Of a stretch of DNA of 64,000 bases, positions 1 through 10,853 are shown piece by piece; the first letter of the stretch is position 1; each line of letters opens with the position of its first letter. The notes under the pieces were generated by a model. That model was not told the DNA's origin. It worked only from the letters and a program-made list of their open reading frames with translations, and did not search any database. A program made the translations under genes and the position numbers. The stretch lies in NCBI RefSeq assembly GCF_910592395.1, contig NC_088320.1:8372001-8436000 (forward strand), written 5' to 3'. Source of the DNA: Lineus longissimus. Lineage: Eukaryota > Nemertea > Pilidiophora > Heteronemertea > Lineidae.

Positions 1-254
1 ATGCCGCTTTCCTTCTACAGGAGCCACGCACCAGGTGCATACGTTTTGGTGACAGATCCTTCTATAAGGCGGCGCCACTCCTATGGAATAGGCTGCCCAC
101 TCACATTAGACTTGCGGAGTCAAAGGCAGCTTTTGGAACAATACTAAAAGCACACCATTTTCGAGTGTATTTCAAAGGCGCCTGAGAGTTGGCGAAATTT
201 TTCACCAAATTTGGGCGCTTTAGAAATGTCATATTTTTATTGATTGATTGATTA
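1..254 (+). mobile_element. CR1-like LINE, 3' end (copy 1), cut by the window edge
   Basis: This is the 3' end of a non-LTR retrotransposon: the last part of its reverse-transcriptase reading frame, a short 3' UTR, and an (ATTG)n-type simple tail near 239-254. Such microsatellite-like tails are typical of CR1-group LINEs, which usually lack clean target duplications. The same 3' end, with the same flanking DNA, recurs at 10717-10853, so the two are duplicates rather than separate insertions. Confidence 0.8.
3..185 (+). CDS. LINE reverse transcriptase, C-terminal tail (partial)
   Basis: An open frame runs from the window edge to TGA at 183-185, without an ATG because the 5' part lies outside the window. 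The peptide has the signature found after the RT domain in CR1/L2-type ORF2 proteins: a GDRSFYKAAPLLWNRLP segment followed by an amphipathic stretch ending near FRVYF. This region is not catalytic; the endonuclease and RT palm would lie upstream. It is a fragment of a mobile-element protein, not a host gene. The tail reads without interruption here, whereas its duplicate at 10.7 kb is frameshifted by an internal deletion, so this copy is the better preserved one. Confidence 0.75.
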   Translation, partial: AAFLLQEPRTRCIRFGDRSFYKAAPLLWNRLPTHIRLAESKAAFGTILKAHHFRVYFKGA

Positions 255-2941
255 ATCGACATATTAAAAAAAACCAAATAGCTGTACTTGAATATGCAGA
301 CAAATATAAAGACCTTTATTTGGTTTCTTCGAGAGACAGGTTCACGTAAGGCAGCAGATCAGTCACAGTTAGCGGAGTCGAACATTACAACACACTGGGA
401 TTCCTCAAAAACCCATGGCGCTCATTCAATTTCACTATTCCGAAAATGATTGTATCAAAGGAAGTCTCATGTTCCAAAGCGAAGGATTAGTATATAGTGT
501 ACGGATATATCACCCAGCTAAAACCCAATGGAAAGAAGTCAGTCACATCTTCACAATTACCCCAAACAGTCACACGTTGCTTTTTCATCGAAAACTTTAA
601 TCTCCCCTTTCCTCAGGCACGTCATCAAGTCACCTCAAGTCACCTCCAGTCACTGTCAACAACCGAAGCAAATTCCGAACATAGCCGAAGCTTCCGTTGA
701 CGGTTAAGTTTCTCCTTGACCTCGTTTTCGACGCCCTCGGGCTCTTTCGGAAACAACTGCTGGACTACCAATTTAATATAAACTGTGTTCCTTTAAGTTT
801 TATACGTGTCTTACCATTAGTACCATAGAAATCATTCATCATTTGAAGTAGTCTTTCTTAAAATCAGTGGTAGAATCCATCATCCTTTTAGAGTTGAAGT
901 CAATCTAGGACTCCAACCACGGTCATTGCTTGAAATAGATCACAGAATGAACCTCTTTTTTCGGATCATTCCTTGATTTCAGCAAAAAACTACCGAAGGC
1001 TTATGCACTATGTAGTTTGCCTTCTATTAGATTTAACATGTCTACCTTTTACTACCCGATAACAGTTGTTTTGCAGGTAATCGAGTTTAATAGATCTAAA
1101 ATCCAATAGATGGCAGGTGATGAGCTGCTGCGTGGGATACCGTGCCGCCTTCGAGAAAAACCGCTGAATCCGAACTTTACAATAACCCAGGTACACACTG
1201 GTTCAAGGCGTTCTAGGCAGGCTACTCCGAATACCGATCCGTTGCATGGTGATCGAGGCCAGACGGAATAAAATTTTATTTAACCCTGGTTGCTGAATTA
1301 CGTTATATTATGACATGTATGATAAAGTAATGGCAGTATATCATACAGCCATTACTGGTAATAGCATAATCGAAGTAATTATTGTTTACAAATCGGCTCT
1401 GATTGTATATTTGTTACATTGTATGATTTTGAAGACAATATAAAATATAGATTTTTGGTTTCGATGACACTTGTCTCTCTCCCCATACAGGAGGCAACGG
1501 ATATAAGATGAGTGGTTTCTCTGTTTTCATTCTTCACACAATCAACATAAAGGATCATGTTAAAATGAAATTAATAATGAAATTAATAAATTTTTCGCGA
1601 TTATTGTATCTTGGGTAACCATAAGTTGATGCTGGCGTCTCGCGAAGTGAAATTGGCCCACTTCATTATAAACCCTTTCCTTGTCAATTGCAACTAGCAG
1701 TATGTGAAACAGGAAAAAGGGGAAAAAAGCAGGAACCAATAATCATGCATCCTGTTCTTGGTTGGTTTCTACCGTGTCCGCGTCCGCGTCCACTTCGACG
1801 ACGCGTGCGCTCTAACTCAACATACATTTTACCAAGGCTTTTTAGATTGGCTGTGTGGGTTAACCATGAGTTGGAGCAGGTTCCTTTCGAAATTCGCCGG
1901 AGATGGATTCTTAGTTTGCCCACTAGGGACATAGCGTCAAAGCACTAAAATGACAATTACCGGCCACAAAACCGGCTTAAATGTGACACAATTTGAAATG
2001 TCACAAAATGTCAAAACACAGAAATGGCGACTCGATATGCCTGCAATTATTTTGCATGGAAATTATGTTCTGGTGATTAGTATTGACATGTTATGGTAGA
2101 AAAAAACCTATTTATAGTCAAAGGTGACAAATAATGACCGGTACAATGTGATTAAACCGCAGTGAATACTGATTTATTGTTATGTGGATTTTCCTGAAAT
2201 CAGGATTTCTCAACTCAATTTCGTTTTACTTTCAATGGATTGGATTTTCTGCTATGATTCATGAAATGTAGTTTGCATTGCTGACAGACAACAAAAGATA
2301 AACAATACCATAGCTGATTTTAATGGTGAATTTCCTCACCGAGTTAAAAAAAGGAGCGTTGGGCGCCGAGTGACGTCATCATTAATGACAGATTTGCAAG
2401 AAAGAAAGTTCGGGTGGATTCTCTTAGAATCGGTTCAAAGATGTACATTTATATGATTAAAGTACAGTATGGTTTTATTGGCTCACCCGATAAAACAAGA
2501 GAAAAATTACGGTGTTCATTCGACTCGGCAAATGACCATCTACCGATGACATGGAAGATGGATGACAGTCAACAAGACTCATTCCACGGCTAATGTCAAG
2601 TGACAATTCAGCGCACTTTTAGCACGCCCTGGCAATGGGTATGTGCTCCTCTAGGCTAATGAGCCCCCTACACGTCATAAGGCCATTACCGCAGTAACTA
2701 GGTTGTGCTGATAAGCACTCGCAAGCAATCCTCCACGGAAAAAGATAATACCGCGAACTTGGCATAATGAAACAAATCGCAATAATGTCACAAGACTGAA
2801 TAAGAGCTCTCGTGTCAACGAGACTTCGATTAGTATTGTACAGTGTGAATCAAAAATGTACCACGGATAAGAACATTAACTCAGTACTAATCCATAAAGC
2901 GCCTCCTTGTCCAGCCCGAGCTTCTTTATGTACTACTAAAC
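118..2941 (+). repeat. Large direct duplication, copy 1
   Basis: About 2.8 kb here is nearly identical, with scattered substitutions and small indels, to 10717-13494 in the same orientation. The shared part begins inside the LINE coding end, runs through the LINE tail, and continues for about 2.7 kb of non-LINE sequence; homology stops abruptly after the ACTAAAC at 2941. No long conserved protein is seen inside. A 61-codon open segment at 415-600 is kept in both copies with two amino-acid changes, but it matches nothing I recognise. Either a segmental duplication or two copies of an unrecognised larger element would fit. Confidence 0.9.
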
Positions 2942-3265
2942 GCATAAAATGCACGGACCAGTGTAACAGTTCAGGAAACCAACCGAAAACACCAAATCAG
3001 TTGACTAATACAACTTCACATGACTTTCTATATAACCAGATTTTCAAAAAGGCGATTAACGCCATTTATCAGTGAACTGTGCTAATAAAATACAACCTCC
3101 AAAATCTCATCACTTATCCTCGGCTATCGAGTGATAAGCCTAATAATAATGAGAAGGCACGGGCGTTAGTTCTATGCTGTACATGCATTTATTTTGTCAA
3201 TTAAGTTAAAGTTGTTTACATCTCTCACTTGTTTTACTGAGTAGGCCTAACGTTCACAGGTAGGC
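2942..3265. other. No recognised feature
   Basis: This is single-copy-looking AT-rich DNA between the duplication edge and the palindromic element. I see no gene, RNA or repeat in it. Confidence 0.5.
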
Positions 3266-3648
3266 GGCTTTTCCCGACTTCCTAACGGTATCTCCAACTT
3301 TTTCCCGATTTGTCCTGCAAAAGTCCGACATTGTGCGACTTTTCCCTGTGAAATCTGATTTCCCAAAAAACCTGTGAGAAATACGAAATAGGGCAATAAA
3401 AATCAAAGCCCTATGTTGAATGGGTTAACGAGGTGTGAGCCAAGCACTCAGAGTGACCCTCAATTAGGTTACTTTATCAACGCGATTCAACATAGGCCAT
3501 TGATCTTTAATGCCCTATTTTGGAAAGCCGCAGTATTTTCACATGTTTTGTAGAAATCCGATTTTTCCGAGAAACGTCTGACAATGTCGGATTTTTGTAG
3601 GATAAATCAGGAAAAAGTTAGTGAAACTATTATGAAGTATGAAAAACC
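3266..3648. mobile_element. Palindromic foldback (MITE-like) element
   Basis: The left half (about 3290-3421) reads as the imperfect reverse complement of the right half (about 3480-3625). The arms share the blocks around TCCGACATTGT and AGGGCA..CCTATGTTGAAT, and weaker similarity extends to both listed ends. The central spacer is only about 55-60 bp. This makes a nearly full-length stem, as in foldback or MITE elements. No coding capacity and no clear target duplication were seen, so the ends are approximate. Confidence 0.65.
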
Positions 3649-4170
3649 ATCTGCTAGTGGTGATAGCACAGGATCTGTTGCGCCTATAAATGCTGCCGGC
3701 AAGGAATTGTAGCCGGTTTTTGTACAGGTACAATGCAATGAGGAACCTGCACAACAAAACCTGCCGATAGGGGCACTGAAGGCAAGTGGACCATGGTTGT
3801 AATGAGAAAGCCATTTCTCGAGTCAATGATCTTTGAATATTTCATTCTTTGATTACTCTACATGGGGAAATAGCACCAAAAACGTTGTGTTATTGGTCCT
3901 TGATTCTATTTTGATGAGTTTTAGGGAGAAAATCAACAAAACCTAATGCACTGGAAGTACCGGTATCGGTGCGGCCATCTGGATTTTTAGTTCTGAAGGT
4001 TCCTCATTCCGTGTGACTATTTTTTTAGTGCTGTTGCAAGGGTATAGTCTGTCTTGTTCCTTCTTTTGATCATGTCACCTCGATAACCAGGCGACTCCAA
4101 TAGCTCCCAGCGAAGGACCGAGTAGGAAATATTTCAAAATACTCAATAGTAAATAAACTGAATACATACT
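3649..4170. other. No recognised feature
   Basis: Noncoding-looking sequence with only short chance open frames. Nothing was recognised. Confidence 0.5.
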
Positions 4171-4409
4171 TCATCATCAACATCATCATGTCCCGCAGCC
4201 TTGCGGCCATTGGGGCGACAATAAGCTGTTAAAGATGCGACATCACACGGTTCTGTCCTCGGCGAGGGTTCTTCCATTCCAGTGCGTCACGTCATCCACC
4301 CGCTCTTTGGAAGGCCGCGTCGGCGGCTACCTCTACTGAGCCCTACAAGGTGGTATTTGCTGGTGTTCCCTTGGCTCTCGTGGCATATGGCCGAACCACC
4401 TCAGCTTAC
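4171..4409 (-). mobile_element. RTE-like LINE, 3' terminal fragment
   Basis: Read on the minus strand, this resembles the end of an RTE-type ORF: a KLRWFGHM-like segment, then a basic GRP-type motif followed by VDDVTHWNGRTLAE, broken by stops. It ends in a GATGATG-rich simple tail (plus-strand TCATCATCAACATCATCATG). That tail and the order of motifs are typical of RTE-clade LINE 3' ends. It is an inactive fragment. A related but different remnant lies at 49.4-50.9 kb. Confidence 0.6.
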
Positions 4410-5272
4410 ATACTTATACAAGCGAAAATGACGATATTATAAGACAACTCTCGTTCGGGAACGAATGCAATTCTTCTGTATTGGGATATGCCGACTGTTC
4501 TAGTCAGACCTAAGCCAAGTGGAGCTCAGGCATGAAACATCTCAGTGTTTCCCATATTTCAGTGTTAACCGTTTTGTTCCCCTATTCACGACAACCATTC
4601 GATGTCTGATATATCATAGGGAAATTCTCTCTTACAGAAACACAGAAAATTATACCGAGTTTGGTCTCGAGAAGTAGGAAACAAGAAATAATGACCTGAG
4701 AATCTTCTTTTGGATAAAACCAGTTACTGCGTCTCCAGTATCCCTTGCCACTCCACGTCAAGACAACAAATTAGAACGAGAACATAAAATGTGGACTGAA
4801 CAGTCGAACTTCGGTTCTATTGGACTGAAGAACGTTTTCGCAGCCTGGTAAAACACGAGCCTCCTTGCGAGATCTCATGACGAGGCAACAATCCAACCGT
4901 TTATCAGGAATTGGCGCAGGCGCATATAATGACCTGGGACGAGGCTGTATATTGTTAACCATGATAAAAAGAAGAAGAGGACATGACCATGGACTAACAC
5001 ACAGAACACTTTATTGCTCCAAAGATGTCTTCATCTGTACAGACAAATGATATCAATAGTTTGATAATATATGGAACCCTGTACGCAGATGGATTGGAGA
5101 ACACAACTACTTTCCCGGTGCACAGGTCCAAAAAACACATTCTCCTCCGGGTCCACCATTTGACTTATCGCAGTCGCTATGTTTATTGCAACCATAACGC
5201 TTGCGGACTTTCAGGAACTCTTTGCTGAAAAAGGTCAAATCAACGTTTTAGTCACAAGCTCCCCCAAGCGGT
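4410..5272. other. No recognised feature
   Basis: There is no convincing exon, RNA or repeat. Open frames near 4771-4962 and 4865-5228 are short, overlap on both strands and show no domain. Confidence 0.5.
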
Positions 5273-5697
5273 AGTATGTAAATGTTGAAACGAGCCAAAT
5301 GAAACAAGCCAATCTAAACGAACCAAATACACATTCTAACATCAAATTGAAGATTACGTTTCGATGTAATATGATTGCAAAGCGTTAGGTTGATATATAC
5401 ATGAAATGAAAAAATCACGTTTATTCTCTCGGGCCCAATTATTTTGGTACGTTAAAGTTTTAAAAAAGCCAAAATAAACGAGTGAATAAAACGTTCCATG
5501 GTGCACCTTGCAAAACTTAAAATGAACCAAATTGAATGGGACTCTGTGAATGATGTTATGTTATTCCATCAATATACTTACCGAATCATGCAATGAATAT
5601 TACATTTAAACTTGATCTTTCAGTTCAGTTTTAAAACGTTTATTTTGATCGTTTTGTTTGGATTGTTCCTTTTTGCTAGTTTCAACATTTACATACT
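5273..5697. mobile_element. TIR element (MITE-like) beside a poly(C) run
   Basis: Inverted termini share AGTATGTAAATGTTGAAAC (5273-5291, and its complement at 5679-5697). Weaker similarity continues inward for about 50 bp through CAA-rich sequence. The interior holds several AAAATAAACG-like motifs in both orientations. The right end abuts a 15-base C run at 5698-5712. There is no transposase frame. A target duplication could not be defined because one border is a homopolymer. Confidence 0.55.
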
Positions 5698-5712
5698 CCC
5701 CCCCCCCCCCCC

Positions 5713-6083
5713 AAGCTACGAACATCAGACCACGTTACAACCATTTTGGATAATAATCAACCACTACTATTGACAACCAAGGATCAAACCGTAAATTGCA
5801 CGCTGCATGATCATTTGGTATGTGACGTCAGAGAGCGCAGTATTGTTGAACTGACCTGGCGTCAGCGTTTTTCTGTTCAAGACCACTTGTTTGACGTCCA
5901 ATAAAGCAAGGATGACTACATAACAATGCGTGTATAGGTTGCCAGTGGTACTATAAAAATGTCCACGTTTCTTCGTGGCGACGTGTATATCATGCAGAAA
6001 TATATGATCACGATTGCGAGGATTGAAAAAGGAGTCAATTAAACGTGCAGTGCTTTCGCAAGCGCTCATTGATACTTCCTGGC
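5713..6083. other. 3' flank of the candidate peptide gene
   Basis: On the minus strand this would hold the 3' UTR of the 6084-6558 candidate gene. I see no clear AATAAA within the first 300 bases downstream of its stop, so the transcript end is undefined. Overlapping minus-strand frames of 69 and 115 codons here were not recognised. Confidence 0.35.
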
Positions 6084-6558
6084 CTATTGACTGTGTGTAA
6101 CCATTTTTCCGCAATAACTTGTCTGATCACCTCTCTCGCAATGAACATACCTTTCGCCTGCAAATGAGGAAATTGTTTAGATTTCGTGAGAGAGCTGGCG
6201 CGGTGTGGACGACTGAAGCCAGTTGGAAGGCGAAGTATTCCCAAATTCTCTGTCAGCCATATTCCACCTCTCCATGTGACTTCATTAGTTCAAAGTGGCC
6301 GTTTGCAAATTTTTGTTGGAATAGCAAATTGTAAATGAGCGCTCTTATAGGGTGTAGCGCACCTGAATTGTGAAAAGTCATTAAGTGGTTAAAAGATATT
6401 ATTTCGTGGTTCTGTTCACCTTGATTATAATTGTGAGCAAGTGAACATTTTTGGCAAGGCACCCAATAGCAATAGAAAATGAAAGGTCAATACTTACTTG
6501 CTGTTGTTGCTACAGTCAGTACAAGAGCAACGAGCAGAAACATCAGAACAGCCTTCAT
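6084..6558 (-). CDS. Candidate small secreted peptide, two exons, with RGD between two cysteines
   Basis: Predicted gene. Exon 1 is 6558-6498: ATG in a favourable context (A at -3), then MKAVLMFLLVALVLTVATTA, a textbook signal peptide with a Lys, a long Leu/Val core and a small-residue cleavage site. It is followed by a consensus donor GTAAGT at 6497-6492. A 340-bp intron ends in a pyrimidine-rich acceptor TTGCAG at 6163-6158. Exon 2 (6157-6084) restores the frame (phase-1 intron) and ends at TAG. The whole product would be 44 residues. The mature part, about 24 residues, has two Cys enclosing an RGD tripeptide (CERGDQTSYC). A TATA box lies 85 bp upstream of the ATG. Inference: a secreted short peptide with one possible disulfide loop; RGD can bind integrins, but this could be chance. 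I do not recognise the family, and further downstream exons are possible. Confidence 0.45.
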
Positions 6559-6642
6559 CGTTGGTTTTCACGAGTCAGAAACAGTCTTGACAGAGAAGCG
6601 AGTAGTTTTGAAAACTGGTGGAGAACTGATGAATGCGAGGGG

Positions 6643-6650
6643 TATAAATA
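6643..6650 (-). promoter_or_regulatory. TATA box for the candidate peptide gene
   Basis: The site reads TATTTATA on the minus strand (TATAAATA on the plus). It would place transcription start near 6615-6620 and a 5' leader of about 60 nt before the ATG at 6558. The spacing fits a RNA polymerase II core promoter. The motif reads almost equally well in both directions, so the orientation comes from the signal-peptide exon downstream. Confidence 0.45.
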
Positions 6651-6659
6651 CTTTCTAGG

Positions 6660-7732
6660 GTGAGGTGGGAAAGCCTGCAGTGAGAGGTAAATATAACGTT
6701 GACAGCTCCTGTCACGTTATTATTCGTATTTACCTATGTCACTTACGTCAATGTTCATGCCGGTGTAACAGTAACAAATGCCCCCCCTGGAAAAAGTGTC
6801 GGCCCTATTGTATTCTGCAATATGGTTCTATAGAGACCCTGGCCGCCAATAGCTCAGAGATTGAAGCGCATAATAGAATCCTTTGTTTCCCGGGCATTCT
6901 ATCCTAGGACATTTTAAACTTCTACACCGGTCATTCACACGACTCGATATGGCTTTTCAGTTGCTTATTGTATACTGTTCGATCACCTTCATTGATCTAC
7001 ACCTGGTCCTAAGAGCTTGAAGTGTTCTACAATAAGTCCACTTGTTCTCCATCTGGGTGAATGTCAGCTTGGTGATGTCACCACTGCATTAACTGTCAGG
7101 GAAAGTATGTAGCGGTGGGATCATTCCTACTGGGCCAAGCGAGGCACGGTTCTTAAACGATAGGACTATGAACTTGAAACTTTGTACACCGGACCCCAGG
7201 TCAGGTGACCTCTGACACTGAATTTCGGTCGGATCTGATTTTTGACTTGGCCACCAGGAGGCCAAAAGTGGAAAGCTAAGACGTGACTCGTTTTCGATAA
7301 AATCATTTTGGTATGTTCTCCTAGCAAGGCTACATCACATATCATACGGGTTTTTGATTTGACCTACATGTAATTTTCGTTTGTGATTCACAGTTCCTGG
7401 ATACTTTAAAAATGGTATTCTATTAATTCGTGGGAAATAGTATGTAGAGACGACAGAGTAAACTTTGAACAAATTTGAAAAAAATAGTTTCATGTTACTG
7501 ACATCTTGAATCTACAAGCAAACATTGTCTGCAAACACTCATTGCTTCACACTCAATCAAACCCTGCACATTAAACATAATGCAGGTTGCCTTATGTGAC
7601 GTTCAATACCTTATCAGTCCTGTAGACTTTGCTCAGTCTTGTAGAATCTAGTCAGTTGTTTTGTCAGGTTTTAGTCTTGTCGACAGACGCTTTAGAGTGT
7701 GGTACAACATGGGCGACATGTCAATCGTACTA
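6660..7732. other. No recognised feature
   Basis: This would be the upstream region of the candidate peptide gene. It contains short open frames (for example a Cys-rich 80-codon frame at 6665-6907) with no start context, splice signals or homology that I can support. Confidence 0.45.
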
Positions 7733-8110
7733 CAGCTGTCGGCTGCCCCGTCACCTCCTATTCTACATAAGTATCAGCAAATTTCACAAAAAAAGGAAAA
7801 CTTCAAAATCTGACTGAATTATCATGTTATTCCGATTTTGCCTCCGATTTGACCCGAGTTAGCCTTCTATGTGTCGATCCTTTCCATGTGAACCGATGCA
7901 CTATAACTAAATATATACATTAGTAAGGCGCTGCATGGAGCCATGGATCTACGCGGTGACGCCTTTTTGATGTAGATATCCACCTGATACAGGAGATGTT
8001 TAGGTGAGATATCGATCTTTCCTTGTTATTTGGCAAATCGGGGAGAGCCCTAAACAACCTAGGTGGCGGATGATGTTACTTGATATTGTTTGAACACAGG
8101 AAAATACACT
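7733..8110 (+). repeat. Interspersed repeat H, uninterrupted copy (empty-site reference)
   Basis: This begins CAGCTGTCGGCTGCC and runs about 380 bp. Related copies are at 19966-20210 (partial) and 22490-25034 (interrupted by two insertions). It keeps the stretch TCTTTCCTTGTTATTTGGC intact at about 8021-8039, whereas in the third copy a 955-bp palindrome splits this stretch. It therefore records the pre-insertion state. There is no coding capacity; the class is unknown. Confidence 0.75.
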
Positions 8111-8153
8111 GATTACCAAATGCAGATGGGCCTACTCTATCCCTATTACTGAC

Positions 8154-9860
8154 CTTCCGTTGTAAGACATACATAAGAGCAGAACCGATAGCTCCCGAAA
8201 AGGCAACACACACCAAATTCAACCAAATGAGGTATTTCCATGTGTTTTCCTGGTTGCAGCGAGTCTACAGCACTACATATTGTGCCTTTGATTGGCCAAA
8301 TCCTCTCCGCAAGTCTCACACCGTCCTGTCTTTGAAAATACCTCGAGTTCAAATCATCTGAGAACCTGGTTTTGACACCACGAGATCGGTATAGTTGTGT
8401 TGTTGATAAAATACTGTAATTGGTTATGTTTTCAGTCTGCATGCTTGAAGCGCTCTCGTTAACCATTACTGTCCTATTCTTTGTTGTAAGTACGTCATAG
8501 TTTGAAACTGTTATATTCAAATCCCGTTCTTGCGAAAAATTACTATTCGTGCTTGAAAATGAAAAACAAGCGTCCTCTACATAAAATACAGTGGTTTGCA
8601 AAAATATTAGAACACCCCATAAAGTTCTTTCTTCTATATGCAGCATTCTGTACTAAATAATTCTCTGTTGGACTGCCTCACCTAAGGCTTAATTTCATAA
8701 CTTTAATATATACATTTTGTGTTTATAAATGTGGACAAAATATCATGAATATATAACAATTTGAAAATATCATGAAAAACCGAACTGTCTCATTATACAA
8801 ATAATTGTTTGCAAATTGATTGTCATATTATTCTGTGATCAATTCTAAGAGATCATGCGAAGAAAGTTCATGAAAAGTCCTCTTCGTTTTGAAAATATCA
8901 CGAGTTAACGTGAATATCATCTGGCACCTCTTCCTTTAATTTTTCAAATTATGGACTCCCCGCAGAGAACGAAACGAATTATTAGCAGGAGTCATTATGT
9001 TTAGTCTATGAGAGCTGGATACCATTGAAATGTCGTCCAAATTTTGAAATTTTTAAAATATCAAAATTTTGATATTTTGTAATATCACAAAGTTGGATTT
9101 TCAGAATTTCTTTCTTCGGGAATACTAAGTCCTAGAATTAGCCATAAAGGGATATGACATTGATTTGGGACCAATTATTTGAAGTATCAAAAAGCAGGTT
9201 TCTTCGTGTTATTTTGTCCAAATCTCTAAATCGCTGTGCACAACGTGTAGAAGTCATTGAATAAAGCTTAAAAGAGAGCCAGTCTAGCTTTAAGGAGTTA
9301 TAGAATAGGATATCCTATCTTATGGGGTGTTCTAATATATTTGCACACCACTGTAGATGCTTGAGGAACACCGGCTGTGCAATAAACGCCGACACACATA
9401 CTAAACAGAAGGACAACATCGATACAGCCAACTTTCTCCTTGAGGATCAAAAACCCAAAAATCCCAATCAGAATTTGCTGTGAGAAAAATATCGTACTGA
9501 CATCACCAATCCTTATATCCAACAATGCAAAATGGTAACTATGTATAGCTGGGGTATAGAATACCCTGATGGCCCTTACGTACTTATTCTTCAATTCGAG
9601 AATTGGTAGGTTCTTAATCGTAATGTAGATTATGGTGATTCGAGTTTTCAACAACGTCCGACCAACTGCGATCTCGAAAATGCTTAGACCGCCGCGTAGT
9701 CTCACAAACGTTATGCATGCAGCAAAGAATAGTGAAGAGAGAGAGTTGCAAGGTTAATTCCTATCACTGTTGCACGAGATGCTTCATCCAATTTATTGAC
9801 GACATCTTCGGATCGCTTGGCAGATTTGGTAAGCTGGAGGATCGGAAGTGTCAAGCCAAA
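8154..9860 (-). pseudogene. SLC35G/EamA (DMT) transporter-like gene remnant
   Basis: The minus strand carries pieces of a drug/metabolite-transporter (EamA) protein like the SLC35G/TMEM20 group, multi-pass membrane proteins. From about 9860 come a leader segment, a first helix near 9720-9760 (SLFFAACITFVRL), then FEIAVGRT, helices through about 9400, and the typical FGFLILKEK..D motif near 9420-9460. A loop at 8290-8586 carries six N-glycosylation sequons (NFS, NIT, NRT, NES, NIT, NYS). A helix (VCVAFSGAIGSALMYVLQRK) ends at 8154 beside a donor-like AAG/GTCAGT. Defects: a frame break in a (CT)n run near 9738-9745, a 765-bp mariner-like insertion between about 9354 and 8588, and a frame change before 8270. 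The second transporter half is not found downstream. It is probably a pseudogene, though some breaks could be unrecognised introns. Confidence 0.55.
8589..9353. mobile_element. Mariner/Tc1-like nonautonomous element
   Basis: Both ends begin CAGTGG and share about 35 bp of TIR (with TTAGAACACCCCATAA inside), and both are flanked by TA (8587-8588, 9354-9355), the duplication used by Tc1/mariner and pogo transposases. The 765-bp body has no transposase frame but contains a perfect 24-bp palindrome at 9055-9078 built on ATATCAAAA. It sits inside the coding sequence of the transporter remnant. Superfamily is assigned from the TA duplication and TIR type only. Confidence 0.8.
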
Positions 9861-10284
9861 CTGAAGTCAGCGTCACACATCGACGAATTCCTTAAAATGG
9901 ATTTCCCACTGAGAATATAGTCATCATTAATTGGGAAGAAGAACCCCTATCTTCTAATCTGCACTGTCGTCTGTTTTGTAATGAGAGGCATGTTATATTG
10001 AGCACTTTTAAACGATTCATCTAAAAAGAGACGTAACAAGTTTGTCTTATAAATCATCAGCGAATTCGTGAGGTGGGTTTTGTATTAGTTGTATGACGTG
10101 AAGTAGTTCGAGTTGAGATAGTATAATAATTGAATGATGTTTCGACGACGCAGACGCCTATGCTATTCACCAAGAGCAATGCGAATTCAACTGCATTCTG
10201 TTCATGTACTGTACTAACTACTTTGTTCATCAAGTACATTCGCAACAGGTGCAAGAGAGTAACACGTCAGCATCGTTTCTCTAC
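9861..10284. other. No recognised feature
   Basis: This lies between the transporter remnant and recognisable LINE sequence. The LINE may start a little earlier than 10285, but the peptide there is too degraded to align by eye. Confidence 0.4.
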
Positions 10285-10853
10285 AGTACGTCAGTCAGAA
10301 ATCTGGGTGTCTTTTTTGACGAACACATGTCGATGGAAACTCATGTCAGTAAAGTCTGCTCTAGAGCTTTCTTTGGCCTCTACAAGATTCGTCAGATTCG
10401 CGGGATTCTGACTGTCGGCACCACCAAAACCCTGGTGCATGCGTTTGTTACATCTCACCTGGACTACTGCAATGCTCTCCTCTACGGCATCACGGAACAG
10501 CAGTATGGCAGGTTGCAGCGTGTTCTAAATGCTGCAGCCAGGGTTACATGCCTGATTCCCAAGTTTGACCGCATCAGTCCGGTTCTGATGCGGCTTCATT
10601 TGCTGCCTGTCAAGGCAAGGGTTGAGTTTAAGATACCCTTGCTCACATACAAGGCAGTCCATGGAGCGGCACCGGCTTACCTGACTGATATGGTACAACG
10701 CCGACGTGGGTCAGCCAGTCAAAGGCAGCTTTTGGAACAATACTAAAAGCACACCATTTTCGAGTGTATTTCAAAGGCGCCTGAGAGTTGGCGAAATTTT
10801 TCACCAAATTTGGGCGCTTTAGAAATGTCATATTTTTATTGATTGATTGATTA
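10285..10853 (+). mobile_element. CR1-like LINE, 3' part with internal deletion (copy 2)
   Basis: The frame from about 10285 to 10716 encodes the region after the RT palm of a CR1/L2-type protein: SVRNLGVFFDEH, LDYCNALLYG, RVLNAAARV and a PVLMRLHLLPV..RVEFKI block. At 10716/10717 it jumps directly to the last 22 codons of the LINE tail in another frame, whose proper stop is TGA at 10782-10784. At least 115 bp present in copy 1 (positions 3-117) are missing here. The 3' UTR and (ATTG)n tail follow and end near 10853. The element is dead; it marks the left edge of the second copy of the large duplication. Confidence 0.75.

Noticed and set aside
415-600. A 61-codon ORF conserved in both copies of the large duplication
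   Set aside because: Conservation reflects the recent duplication as a whole; the noncoding flanks are equally similar.
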